Position numbers and translations under genes: made by a program
From: Taibaiella sp.
GTDB taxonomy: Bacteria; Bacteroidota; Bacteroidia; Chitinophagales; Chitinophagaceae
Direction of reading: 5' to 3'
DNA: 37,569 nt
NCBI GenBank assembly: GCA_014377675.1
Contig: JACMPD010000221.1
Location: 1 to 37,569 of the forward strand
In this document: in pieces, positions 19,232 through 27,436 of the stretch
Layout of the letters: every line of letters begins with the position of its first letter
How positions within the stretch are numbered: position 1 is the stretch's first letter
The notes under the pieces: model-generated
What the model was told of the DNA's origin: nothing
Database searches by the model: none
The model's input: the letters and a program-made list of their open reading frames with translations, nothing else

Positions 19232-20305
19232 CTAAACACAGGCGCGCAACAACATAACAGATACGTTATTAGATATAGTCACGTTAAAAAACAACATATT
19301 TCTTATATTTGTTGAAGTACCGCTCCTGTAAAGCGCAGCCGGTGGTATTTTACCCAAATTAAATATAGAATGGGCCAACCAAATACCGAATGACGAAGCA
19401 GTAGCATACTCGCCACAAAGATGCTTGAACACTACTATAGATGTTTGCACAGGCAACGCTGCCAGCAATGGCTCCACAATAAAAGCGTTTCGGGAATCTC
19501 CGTTCATACCGCTTAACAATATATCTATATCAGCGGCTACCAATCCATTCTTTATCAATAAATCGTCAATGGCATTTTTTACTTTAGTCCAGTCAGCCTG
19601 GTGAATCATTTCTACATCCAAAATGGCACAAGATGCACCGGTAGAGTTATTACTAACAGTAAAAAAGGCTGCCCCCTCCCCCGCTATGCTGCCTGGTGTG
19701 TCATAATGTGCCAGCAGTGCCAAATTAGGTGGCGTTAATCTTTTAAAAAAACCTGCTTTATCTCTTATCTTGTAATAATCCTCGGTAAGTTCATCAAAGC
19801 TGCCGCATAATATATAGGCATCGCTGTCCGTCTCTGCAAGCGTAAGCATAGCGTCAAAGACTGCCAGCTCAAACGAAAAACCCCTGTGTACAAAGGCCTG
19901 GTTGTATCCCTTGCATTGTGCCATCAGTGCCAGCCAGCCATTTACCGAGTTGTAAGTTGATTGTATAAACCCTGAAGGATTAAGCGCTTCCTCTTCAAGG
20001 GTAATCATGTCTTTCATGAAAACTTCCATATCAGTGACGCTTCCCCGGCTGGTACCAGTAATTATAGCCAACGGAGTTTTCACACCGGCCTTTTCAAGGC
20101 ACCTCATGCCGGCGGTAATACCAATTTTAAGCATTCGGCTCATGCGCCTGATTGCTACCGGCGAAATATATCTGTGATAATCAACATCACCCACATACAT
20201 TTTCCCGCTATCGGTGGATACTGGTGGCGCTAAAAAATGCTCTGAGTCATAGCTGAGCTGAGGTGATATGGCACAGGAAGAAATGATATAGAGCGGTTGC
20301 GTCAT
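19232..20305 (-). CDS. Ketosynthase-like chain-length-factor protein lacking the catalytic cysteine
   Basis: This 357-residue thiolase-fold protein belongs to the beta-ketoacyl-synthase-like group found in aryl-polyene and flexirubin/dialkylresorcinol clusters. At the position of the nucleophilic elbow it has HRGFSFELAVFDA (residues 140-152) instead of TACSSS, so the active-site Cys is missing. The conserved context ITGTSRGSVTDME and SGFIQSTYNSVNGW precedes it. Such proteins act as chain-length-factor partners of an active ketosynthase. The ATG overlaps the stop of the upstream ketosynthase by four bases (ATGA), which strongly suggests coupled synthesis and a heterodimer. It is shorter than standard ketosynthases (~410 residues). 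Confidence 0.8.
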   Translation of the reverse strand: MTQPLYIISSCAISPQLSYDSEHFLAPPVSTDSGKMYVGDVDYHRYISPVAIRRMSRMLKIGITAGMRCLEKAGVKTPLAIITGTSRGSVTDMEVFMKDMITLEEEALNPSGFIQSTYNSVNGWLALMAQCKGYNQAFVHRGFSFELAVFDAMLTLAETDSDAYILCGSFDELTEDYYKIRDKAGFFKRLTPPNLALLAHYDTPGSIAGEGAAFFTVSNNSTGASCAILDVEMIHQADWTKVKNAIDDLLIKNGLVAADIDILLSGMNGDSRNAFIVEPLLAALPVQTSIVVFKHLCGEYATASSFGIWLAHSIFNLGKIPPAALYRSGTSTNIRNMLFFNVTISNNVSVMLLRACV

Positions 20306-21510
20306 GGTTTGCTGAATACGAGTGATACATTGCTGCCCCCAAAACCGAATGAGTTACTAAGTACGTGGTTGAGAGTCTGGTTTTCAAGTAATATGGTTGC
20401 AGGACTGACCGCCAGTTCCTCCATCCTGGTTTCAAAATTAAGATTTGGGATGATCAATCCTTCTTCCATTGCCCACAAACTGAAAATAGCCTCGATAACA
20501 CCGGCCGCGGCCAGCGTATGACCTGTGAAAGGTTTGGTGGAACTAAACGGCACCTTGCCCCCGAATAAACGCTCAATCGCCCTGCCCTCGGCCAAGTCAT
20601 TATTCTGAGTTGCAGTGCCATGCGCATTGATATAGGCAACTTCACCCGGTGCCAACCCAGCCATGGCCAATGCCTTGGCCATAGTAGCGTGAGCGCCGGA
20701 ACCGTCAGGTGCGGGCGCTGTAGAATGGTAGGCATCGTTTGTATTGGCATAGCCGGTAAACTCAGCTATGACATATGCGCCTCGTTCTTTCGCGGCCGCT
20801 TCTGATTCTAAAAGGCAATATCCCGCTGCCTCCCCAATATTCAAACCGTTCCTGTTCTGGTCAAACGGACGGGAGAGGCTCTTATCCACATTCTTCAGGC
20901 TGTAAAAGCCATTTACTGTAAAGGCACTCAGCGCATCGCAACCGCCACAAACCGCCCGCCTTACTATACCTTGCTTTATCATTCTTGCGCCCATCATTAG
21001 TGCGCTTGCTGAAGACGAACAGGCAGTACTTATAGTGGCCATAAAGGGCTCTAGGCCAAAGTGCCTGGCTGTTACTTCCGTACTCTGTGAACAATCAAAT
21101 GTAGGGATATATTTAAGCACTTCCGGTGCTGTATGGTCTGAAATAAGATCAATATATAATTGCTCCATCTTGCCCATTCCGCCGACTGTGTTGGCATTAA
21201 TAAAAGCAAAACGCTCATTTTTGAGCAAAGCAATATCTACTCCGCTGAGTAATTCACCCACAGCGGTCATGGAAAGCAATGAGGTACGTGTATATCCGTT
21301 ATCACCCGCGGGCAAGCCTAGCGCAACAGCCAACTCGTCATTACTCCTATCCACTTCCCCTAATAACAGGGTTTTGATATGTTTTGAACGAAGATGCCTG
21401 GCATAATGAACACCACTTTGACGTTCCCTGAACGCATTTAAATGGCTTTCTTTGCCTGAACCAATGCAACTAATCAATCCCGTAGCAGTTATAACAACTT
21501 TTTCTGCCAT
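20302..21510 (-). CDS. Beta-ketoacyl-[acyl-carrier-protein] synthase, FabF-like
   Basis: This 402-residue condensing enzyme (from ATG at 21510) joins an acyl chain to malonyl-ACP by decarboxylative condensation. The complete catalytic set is visible: Cys164 in STACSSSASA, His297 in NAHGTATQNND and His331 in TGHTLAAAG, plus the GFGGSN loop near the C-terminus. A GTG at 21516 is an alternative start. It sits between the acyl carrier protein (stop 8 bases upstream of this ATG) and the cysteine-less partner (4-base overlap). That context points to a specialised polyketide or polyene-type pathway rather than housekeeping fatty-acid synthesis. Confidence 0.88.
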   Translation of the reverse strand: MAEKVVITATGLISCIGSGKESHLNAFRERQSGVHYARHLRSKHIKTLLLGEVDRSNDELAVALGLPAGDNGYTRTSLLSMTAVGELLSGVDIALLKNERFAFINANTVGGMGKMEQLYIDLISDHTAPEVLKYIPTFDCSQSTEVTARHFGLEPFMATISTACSSSASALMMGARMIKQGIVRRAVCGGCDALSAFTVNGFYSLKNVDKSLSRPFDQNRNGLNIGEAAGYCLLESEAAAKERGAYVIAEFTGYANTNDAYHSTAPAPDGSGAHATMAKALAMAGLAPGEVAYINAHGTATQNNDLAEGRAIERLFGGKVPFSSTKPFTGHTLAAAGVIEAIFSLWAMEEGLIIPNLNFETRMEELAVSPATILLENQTLNHVLSNSFGFGGSNVSLVFSKP

Positions 21511-21518
21511 CGCCACTT

Positions 21519-21776
21519 TTATATTTTTCGGTTTGCCTGTATGTAGTCAGCCATAGTTTGTACTGAAGACAATATTTTACGTCCTTCACGGGCATCCTCA
21601 ATTTTAATGCCGTAGTTGCGCTCAAGCAATACCATCAGTTCCAGTGAGTCAATGCTGTCAAGTCCGAGACCTTCGCCAAACAATGGCGCATTATCATCTA
21701 TCTGTGCGGGTGTCATTCCCTGAAGGTTAAGTGAATCAATTATCTGTTGTTTGATTGAAGTTTTGAGGTCTTCCAT
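21519..21776 (-). CDS. Acyl carrier protein
   Basis: This 85-residue acyl carrier protein has the 4'-phosphopantetheine attachment serine at Ser41 in GLGLDSIDSLELMVLL. The DSID motif differs from the DSLD motif of housekeeping AcpP and is common in ACPs of specialised pathways. It is the first gene of a three-gene minus-strand unit and should carry the growing chain for the ketosynthase pair downstream. The upstream region (21777-22106) would hold its promoter, but I cannot pick a convincing one. Confidence 0.88.
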   Translation of the reverse strand: MEDLKTSIKQQIIDSLNLQGMTPAQIDDNAPLFGEGLGLDSIDSLELMVLLERNYGIKIEDAREGRKILSSVQTMADYIQANRKI

Positions 21777-22106
21777 AGTAATATGAATGGTGAAATTTTA
21801 ATGAAATAAAAGTCTAAAAGCTCTTTAAGTTGCGGCAAAGTCGTATTTTCGTACCCACAACATATCTGCGTCTAAAACAATTTGCAGCTCAGAATATAAA
21901 AGTCTGATTTAACGGTTATCTCAAAGTTGTAAAGATAGGATATAAAATGATGAACGGATGGTGCAGCATCAATAAATGCATATTTAATGCAAATTTTTAA
22001 TACTATATAATCATATAGTTGCAAGAAATTAGGTAAATATATTGTTGTTGGCACGGTTCTTTTAACTGTTTCGTATTTACCAGGCAAAAAACTAAATAAC
22101 AAAATT
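21777..22106. other. 330-base divergent intergenic region between the ACP gene and the lipoprotein gene
   Basis: No gene is supported here. It contains TTGGCACG at 22048-22055, a perfect match to the -24 half of a sigma-54 promoter, but the -12 half reads TTTT instead of TTGC. It also holds small AT-rich inverted repeats (ACTATA/TATAGT at 22002-22019). Two CAAAG-containing words on the side facing the ACP gene (near 21837 and 21923) resemble the TTTG end of a promoter but have the wrong spacing to TA. Confidence 0.5.
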
Positions 22107-22664
22107 ATGAAACAGACACTTTCAATATTAGCAATATCCCTTTCTATTCTCTCCTGCAACAGTTCTGCAGATAAACAAGCAGAGACCATGGAACAACAGC
22201 AAAAAACTATTGATTCTATGAAAGCTGAAGCCGGGAAACAACGCATTATCGACTCTATGAATACAGCAGCTACTATGGTTCAACCCGTTAATAATGAGCC
22301 TGTCGCAGTGAAGACCACCAAGTCATCATCTCATACCACACGGCATAGTGCAAGTGGCGGAGGCAGGACTACCAATAACTATTCATCAACTACCTACAAT
22401 TCCACTCCCCAACCTGTAGCAGCTACTACAGCATCGGCTCCGGCCAAGAAAAAAGGATGGACAGGTGCTGTGAAGGGTGCAGTAATTGGTGCAGGGGCGG
22501 GAGCCATAACCGGTGCAATGGTTGACAAGAAAAAAGGCGAAGGCGCAATTGTTGGCGGCTTACTTGGCGCAGGTGCAGGTGCAGGTGTGGGCGCAATAAT
22601 AGATAAGAGCAAGAAAAATAAGGAACAAAGAAAGGCTGAAGAAGAAGCCGCAGCAAATAAATAA
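22107..22664 (+). CDS. Glycine-zipper (YMGG-like) lipoprotein
   Basis: This 185-residue protein starts with a lipoprotein signal with lipobox SILSC (Cys17). A charged, Ser/Thr-rich linker with two IDSM-containing stretches follows, suggesting a short internal duplication. The C-terminal half carries a glycine zipper (TGAVKGAVIGAGAGAITGAM and AIVGGLLGAGAGAGVGAI, about residues 117-166) resembling YMGG-like/Rick_17kDa-type domains. These domains sit in or on membranes and are often found in envelope-stress proteins. The protein ends in a highly charged KKNKEQRKAEEEAAANK tail. It is a stand-alone gene with a very strong terminator. Confidence 0.75.
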   Translation: MKQTLSILAISLSILSCNSSADKQAETMEQQQKTIDSMKAEAGKQRIIDSMNTAATMVQPVNNEPVAVKTTKSSSHTTRHSASGGGRTTNNYSSTTYNSTPQPVAATTASAPAKKKGWTGAVKGAVIGAGAGAITGAMVDKKKGEGAIVGGLLGAGAGAGVGAIIDKSKKNKEQRKAEEEAAANK

Positions 22665-22682
22665 ATTATATACTAATTAGTA

Positions 22683-22719
22683 ACAGTAGAAGCCCCAAAA
22701 TGGGGCTTCTACTGTTTTT
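22683..22719 (+). terminator. Strong intrinsic terminator between convergent genes
   Basis: ACAGTAGAAGCCCC (22683-22696) pairs perfectly with GGGGCTTCTACTGT (22702-22715), and TTTTT follows on the plus strand. The T-tract overlaps the last codons of the convergent SnoaL-like gene, whose stop is at 22718-22720. The hairpin therefore also forms in that gene's transcript. Confidence 0.9.
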
Positions 22720-23182
22720 AATTGTTATTTATTTCGTTCAACACTTTACGTAACTCCGCAGTCATTTGGTCACTCAATTCCGGCAACGCGTGAAAAGCAG
22801 CAGGGGTATTTTGAAAGACGGAAATCACCCATTTGTCTTCTTCTTTTAGCGCTATCAGGGTTTGTACAGCATTTAAAGCAGGCAATATATCCATTTTCCC
22901 CGCCGGTACCATGCCCACATCAGCTTTCAGCCAGGCTACCCCGGCTGTTAAAAATCTTATTTCCCTGATTATAGCCACATAGCTGGCCGTGGCGTGGTGG
23001 GCAAAAATGCCACCTAACACCTCCTCCAGATCTGCACGGCCTATAATCTGGCTTCCATCAAAGCCTATTAGATTGCCATCTTCTGCAAATAGCTCCGCCA
23101 TGCCGGCAGCGTTTCTTCCATTCCATTCATCAAGCCATCTTTGGTAAAGGGCTATAACAATTTCAGCCTGGTCCTGTATCAT
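22718..23182 (-). CDS. SnoaL-like / DUF4440 family protein (SgcJ/EcaC-type)
   Basis: This 154-residue cystatin-like alpha+beta barrel protein is similar to the SgcJ/EcaC family. Its features are IVIALYQRWLDEWNGRNAAG, then AELFAEDGNLIGFDGSQIIG, a HHATASYVAIIREIRFLTAG strand pair and a C-terminal LIALKEEDKWVISVFQNTP. Members are annotated as oxidoreductases or binding proteins, but their activity is mostly unproven. It is cytoplasmic with no signal peptide. It is divergent from the cytochrome b gene by 127 bases and convergent with the lipoprotein. No pathway is suggested by context. Confidence 0.78.
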   Translation of the reverse strand: MIQDQAEIVIALYQRWLDEWNGRNAAGMAELFAEDGNLIGFDGSQIIGRADLEEVLGGIFAHHATASYVAIIREIRFLTAGVAWLKADVGMVPAGKMDILPALNAVQTLIALKEEDKWVISVFQNTPAAFHALPELSDQMTAELRKVLNEINNN

Positions 23183-23309
23183 ATGGCCGCAAGATAAAAC
23201 AGATGTTCAAACCTTCAAAATCGCCGCATCATCTAGATATAATACAATACGATAAAACCGGATTCCGAATATAAACGTAATTTTAGCCACACATTCACCG
23301 CTTTGCCCT

Positions 23310-24074
23310 ATGAAAAGACTTATCAAAAAACATCCATTAGCTATCAGATGGTTTCACTGGGTAAATTTTCCGGTCTTGTTAGTGATGGTGTGGAGCGGAC
23401 TGCTGATTTACTGGGCTAACGACGTATACAAAATTGGATGGGGTGATACCACTCTTGTTAAATTTTTTCCAAAATCTTTTTACCAGGCCTTGAATGTTCC
23501 GTTCAAACTTTCGCAGGGGATGGCATTCCATTTTCTATTCATGTGGCTTTTTTTTATCAACGGGCTGCTATATGTGCTTTATACTTTTTTTTCTGGAGAA
23601 TGGCGCTTGCTGATCCCCGAAAAAAAATCATTTAAAGAAGCCTGGCAAGTGGTCCTGCACGACCTTCACTTGAAACGCGGACTACCGCCACAGGAAAAGT
23701 ACAATGCTGCCCAGCGCGTTGCATACTCAGCTATAATAGTAATGGGGCTCGGCTCTTTACTTACAGGTCTGGCGATATACAAACCTGTGCAATTTTCCTT
23801 CATCTGCGCTATTTGTGGGGGTTATGAATTCGCCCGCATTCTTCATTTCAGTCTTACTATTGGCTATGTACTGTTTTTTCTGCTGCATATAGTACAGGTT
23901 GCCCTTGCCGGATGGAACAATTTCAGGGCTATGGTCACTGGTCTTGAAGTAATTAAAGACGCAGCTCCAGCCACAGTCATTACTGCTGTAAAAGAGCAAT
24001 TTACAATTGAATCAACTAAAAACGAAGGGAAAGTAGAAGACAAAGAAACCACAACAAACGAAACCGAAAAATGA
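23310..24074 (+). CDS. Cytochrome b561-like membrane subunit
   Basis: This 254-residue membrane protein resembles the cytochrome b/b561 subunits that pass electrons between quinones and periplasmic molybdoenzymes. About four transmembrane segments are seen: residues ~18-36, ~73-92, ~138-158 and ~180-200. Candidate heme ligands are His16 (WFHWVNF), His74 (MAFHFLF), His179 (RILHFSL) and His193 (FLLHIVQ). A cytoplasmic-type charged tail follows. It overlaps the downstream molybdopterin oxidoreductase gene by four bases (ATGA), so the two very likely form one complex. No close YedZ-like length match is seen. Confidence 0.8.
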   Translation: MKRLIKKHPLAIRWFHWVNFPVLLVMVWSGLLIYWANDVYKIGWGDTTLVKFFPKSFYQALNVPFKLSQGMAFHFLFMWLFFINGLLYVLYTFFSGEWRLLIPEKKSFKEAWQVVLHDLHLKRGLPPQEKYNAAQRVAYSAIIVMGLGSLLTGLAIYKPVQFSFICAICGGYEFARILHFSLTIGYVLFFLLHIVQVALAGWNNFRAMVTGLEVIKDAAPATVITAVKEQFTIESTKNEGKVEDKETTTNETEK

Positions 24075-24838
24075 AAACGAATTGGGAGAACAGGGAGTTT
24101 TCAACGGATGAAAAATCATTTAAGAAAGCCACAGTACAATCATTTATTGTCTTTTCACTGCTTTTTTTAGCGGGTGGCACTGCTTGGTTATGGCTCTACC
24201 AGCAACCTAAAACAGCTGACAATGTACAGCCAGCGCTGAGAGCAGGCTATGTGGCTAACGAGCGGTTGTTCAGTAAATTCTATTCTGCTAGCAAAGAATC
24301 AAAAAGTTTTACCAAAGAAGAAGCCGTTAAAAAAGTACGGGTTAATGGCAATGTAGGAGTTGGCAATGATTTTAAACCAGATAACTGGATATTGAAAGTT
24401 GCAAAGAAACCTGGCGATACCCTTTTAATAACACTTGACGATATAAAAGCGCTGCACAAGACAGAAGTAATATTTGATTTTAAATGCGTGGAAGGCTGGA
24501 GCCAGGTTACCTGGTGGGGAGGTGTACGGTTTGGTGATTTTCTTAAAAAATACAACCTTGCCGCGCAGTCAGCCATGAACTATTGTGGGATGGTGACACC
24601 AGATGGTAAATACTACGTTGGCAATGACTTGCCAAGTATGCTGCAACCACAAACATTACTTTGTTATGAAATGAATGGCAAGTCCCTGCCCAATAACCAG
24701 GGCTATCCGTTGAGGCTCATCATCCCTGTAAAGTATGGGATAAAGCACCTGAAAAGAATTGGCATCATATTTTTCAGCAATGAAAAACCCAGGGATTATT
24801 GGGCCGAACAAGGTTACGACTATTATTCCGGACTATAA
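24071..24838 (+). CDS. Membrane-anchored molybdopterin-dependent oxidoreductase (sulfite-oxidase fold)
   Basis: This 255-residue protein has one N-terminal membrane segment (about residues 21-43, SFIVFSLLFLAGGTAWLWLY) and then a sulfite-oxidase/YedY-type molybdopterin domain. The likely molybdenum-coordinating cysteine is Cys139 in FDFKCVEGWSQVTWWGG. Other family parts are PLRLIIPVKYGIKHLKRIG and the final RDYWAEQGYDYY. There is no twin-arginine motif before the membrane segment; the nearest pair is Lys18-Lys19 (SFKKATV). This is odd because such enzymes normally need Tat export. It pairs with the cytochrome b gene upstream (4-base overlap). The substrate is unknown. Confidence 0.82.
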   Translation: MKTNWENREFSTDEKSFKKATVQSFIVFSLLFLAGGTAWLWLYQQPKTADNVQPALRAGYVANERLFSKFYSASKESKSFTKEEAVKKVRVNGNVGVGNDFKPDNWILKVAKKPGDTLLITLDDIKALHKTEVIFDFKCVEGWSQVTWWGGVRFGDFLKKYNLAAQSAMNYCGMVTPDGKYYVGNDLPSMLQPQTLLCYEMNGKSLPNNQGYPLRLIIPVKYGIKHLKRIGIIFFSNEKPRDYWAEQGYDYYSGL

Positions 24839-24887
24839 ATTTACTTAATATGCACTATGAGAAACCGAAACACTTTGTAGTCAACAG

Positions 24888-24903
24888 GATTTTGTACAAA
24901 ATC
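24888..24903. terminator. Possible hairpin between convergent genes
   Basis: GATTTTGTACAAAATC is a perfect palindrome. It is enclosed by a second weak pair, AACCGA near 24863 with TCGGTT at 24904. It lies between the molybdoenzyme gene and the convergent DUF6624-like gene and may stop transcription from one or both sides. No strong T-run follows. Confidence 0.35.
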
Positions 24904-24916
24904 TCGGTTATTACTA

Positions 24917-25873
24917 TTACTTTTTCTTCCGCAAAATATTAGAAGAACGCTCATTTACAATTTCGATATATTTCTCTACAGTTGTCAGACCCATAGTTTT
25001 ACGTCGCTCATTAAGCTGCTCCGGGTCAATGCATGGCATTAGTTCGTATGATGTGGAATCCTCATTCATCCTGATTTGTGTACCGTATATTTGCAATTGA
25101 CCGGAATTGATTTTTATTTGGTCTTCGAGGTTTGCGTAGTTTTTACTTTTTGCATTATTTTTAGCAATCTCAATACTCATTTCGGCCAACACGCTTTCCT
25201 GAAAAGCTATATGTTTATCTTGATGCTGAACTAAGAGCAGGAAATTATTCTCTCCGTTGGCGCCCACCTTGTTGATGCCCAGATAACCATATTGCTTAAA
25301 CAGGCTTTCCAGTAAAGGATAATTTCGTCTGTCGGCCTGAGCCACCTCTTCTGTTATTTGATTTTCCAACGTAGCGTCTCCGCTGATATGACTCAATTTA
25401 TTTCTGGTACGTTGGTCTACTTCGACCATGCTATCTAAAATTTCACATATTTGAACGTTGTAACTGCTATAACTCTTTATTCTGTTCTTCTTAACTGTGT
25501 CTAATATAGGTTGCCAGCGCTTGTCAGTATGCAAACTATTGAAGTCTTTTTCATTCTTGAGTTCAAAATATTTACCAAAGTGGGCTGTGGTAGCAATGCG
25601 CCACAGATTGTAAAATGCACTGTCTTTGTTTTTTGCCAAACTCCATGACCTGGCTGCATTATAACGATCTTCGGAATATCCTTTCCCTCCTAAAATTTGA
25701 AAAGCTAAATGGTAGGTGTTCGCTGAAGCGCCATACTGTTTAACTTGGTATAAAGAGTCTGCACTATGTATATATTTCCCATACTCCGCAAGCAGGTCTT
25801 GCGAAAATGAACTTTGAACGAAACACGTGAAGCACAAAAAGAATATAATACCTGCCTTACTCATGTTTTTCAT
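24917..25873 (-). CDS. Exported protein with DUF6624-like C-terminal region
   Basis: This 318-residue protein has a signal peptide (residues ~1-24, ending SSFSQ; an ATG at residue 4 is an alternative start). Residues ~25-115 are helical and TPR-like (AEYGKYIHSADSLYQVKQYG, FQILGGKGYSEDRYNAARSW). The C-terminal ~180 residues resemble DUF6624, with YPLLESLFKQYGYLGINKVG, LLVQHQDKHIAFQESVLAEM, LQIYGTQI and ERRKTMGLTTVEKYIE. The function of that family is not established. It lies alone, convergent with the molybdoenzyme gene. Confidence 0.72.
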   Translation of the reverse strand: MKNMSKAGIIFFLCFTCFVQSSFSQDLLAEYGKYIHSADSLYQVKQYGASANTYHLAFQILGGKGYSEDRYNAARSWSLAKNKDSAFYNLWRIATTAHFGKYFELKNEKDFNSLHTDKRWQPILDTVKKNRIKSYSSYNVQICEILDSMVEVDQRTRNKLSHISGDATLENQITEEVAQADRRNYPLLESLFKQYGYLGINKVGANGENNFLLLVQHQDKHIAFQESVLAEMSIEIAKNNAKSKNYANLEDQIKINSGQLQIYGTQIRMNEDSTSYELMPCIDPEQLNERRKTMGLTTVEKYIEIVNERSSNILRKKK

Positions 25874-26228
25874 AAAAGTACTGAATGATAAAGGAAAAAG
25901 TCTGAAATAACAATTGATTATCTATCATCAAACAAAGTGCCAAACAGAATCAGAATGACAATTCCGCTATTAAAACAACTGATCATCAGTAGCACTACTT
26001 AAAACAGTATAATAACACCAATGACAAGCGGAGCAAATTGCTTGAAATTAGCCCTGAAGGGCTGATTGAGACATATATAATATAATAAAATTAATAAAAA
26101 TTAAATTTATAAGACAAGCTGCACTTTGCATTTTAAAACTCAAAAGTTGATACCGAAGAGAAGCTACCTGCATAAAAGAGAAAGGCTGCCTTTTCCAAGA
26201 CAGCCCGCATATAATATTTTTTATGCTC
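25874..26228. other. 355-base intergenic region
   Basis: No gene is supported here. The region contains the small palindrome AGCCCTGAAGGGCT (26050-26063), resembling REP-like words scattered in Bacteroidota genomes, followed by a very AT-rich stretch (26070-26115). It also holds the terminator of ilvE near its right end. The promoter of the DUF6624-like gene should lie at the left end but no clear match is seen. Confidence 0.45.
26184..26205 (-). terminator. Intrinsic terminator of ilvE
   Basis: GGCTG (26184-26188) pairs with CAGCC (26201-26205), extended by CTT/AAG after one mismatch. On the minus strand the stem is followed by TTTCTCTTTT, about 24 bases past the ilvE stop. Confidence 0.7.
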
Positions 26229-27284
26229 TTAAACCGCCAGAGTCCAGTTGTGTATATCTTCTTTACGGCCGTAGCGTATGTCAGCCATTTCCTTTTTTAG
26301 CCAGTTTGCTGTTTCCCATGTTTCTGCATCTGAAAGCTCCATCGTTCTATCATGATAAGTAAGCGCGCTTATTGGTGCAATGGATGCCGCTGTTCCGGTA
26401 CCAAAAGCTTCCTTAAGCGTACCGTTGTTGTGGGCTTCAACTATCTCATCAATACTCAACAAGCGCTCTTCTACCGTAACACCTTTATCTTTAAGCAGGG
26501 TAATAACACTGTCACGGGTAACGCCAGCTAAAATTGTATCATGTTGTATGTCAGGGGTGATAACTTTATCACCTATGATAAAAAACACATTCATAGTGCC
26601 TATCTCCTGCACATATTTATGCTCAAATCCATCAGTCCATAATATTTGATCGTAACCCATTTTTCTTATTTCCTGCGTAGGAAACATGCTCATACCATAG
26701 TTACCCGCGGCTTTGGTAAAACCAATACCACCAGGGAAGGCTCTGACATATTGATCCTGAACATAAATAGAAACCGGCTTATTGTAATATGGCCCGGCAG
26801 GACTTGTGATAATAATAAACATGAACTTTTCAGCGGGCTTCACCCCAATAAACTCATCAATGGCTATCATAAACGGACGAATGTATAAAGCCGTATCCGG
26901 AGTTGAAGGAATCCAGTCCCTGTCAAGGTTTACAAGTTCACGCAAACCGTTAATAAAAATATCTTCGGGCACATTTGGCATTGCCATTCGGTGGGCAGAG
27001 CCGTTCATACGAGCCCAGTTATCGCGCGGGCGAAAAATCAATGGATTTCCTTCGCTGTCTTTGTAAGCCTTTATCCCTTCAAAAATAGCTTGCCCGTAGT
27101 GTATAAACGTTGTAGCAGGGCTCAGTGACAATTCTTTGAAAGGTACAATTTCCGGTTGTCCCCACACTCCATTGTCATAATACACAACCAGCATGTGATC
27201 AGAGTAAATTTTTCCGAACTGGATATTACCAAAATCCACTTCGTTCAACCGGCTTTTAGCTACTTTCTCAATTCTGATATCCAT
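26229..27284 (-). CDS. ilvE: Branched-chain amino acid aminotransferase
   Basis: Starting at the ATG at 27284 (MDIRIEKVAKSRLNEVDF), this is a 351-residue fold-type IV PLP aminotransferase of the BCAT family, the normal length. It moves amino groups between leucine, isoleucine or valine and 2-oxoglutarate. The PLP-binding lysine is Lys191 in FTKAAGNYGMS. The PLP-phosphate and substrate motifs EHKYVQEIGTMN and FGTGTAASIAPI are present. An ATG at 27305 would add seven non-family residues. It is a stand-alone gene, divergent from the recQ unit. Confidence 0.93.
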   Translation of the reverse strand: MDIRIEKVAKSRLNEVDFGNIQFGKIYSDHMLVVYYDNGVWGQPEIVPFKELSLSPATTFIHYGQAIFEGIKAYKDSEGNPLIFRPRDNWARMNGSAHRMAMPNVPEDIFINGLRELVNLDRDWIPSTPDTALYIRPFMIAIDEFIGVKPAEKFMFIIITSPAGPYYNKPVSIYVQDQYVRAFPGGIGFTKAAGNYGMSMFPTQEIRKMGYDQILWTDGFEHKYVQEIGTMNVFFIIGDKVITPDIQHDTILAGVTRDSVITLLKDKGVTVEERLLSIDEIVEAHNNGTLKEAFGTGTAASIAPISALTYHDRTMELSDAETWETANWLKKEMADIRYGRKEDIHNWTLAV

Positions 27285-27327
27285 TGCAGAAACACCCATA
27301 ATCACGAACTATTAAGTAATTTAAGTT

Positions 27328-27335
27328 TAAATTTG
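27328..27335 (+). promoter_or_regulatory. Candidate -7 element for the unknown gene-recQ unit
   Basis: TAAATTTG is an exact TAnnTTTG match, ~100 bases before the gene at 27437. There is no clear -33 TTTG at the usual distance. Confidence 0.3.
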
Positions 27336-27436
27336 CACAAAGAAACAACTTTTTCGCTGAAACAAGAACTGCCCAGTTTTTGTCGTATAAATCTGTTAAT
27401 AACCTGTTTAAGTTAATAAGTAGATTGCAGAATTAA

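Noticed and set aside
26050-26063. AGCCCTGAAGGGCT palindrome as a mobile REP/MITE element
   Set aside because: There is only one copy in the window, with no matching terminal repeat or target-site duplication; kept only as a note in the intergenic region.
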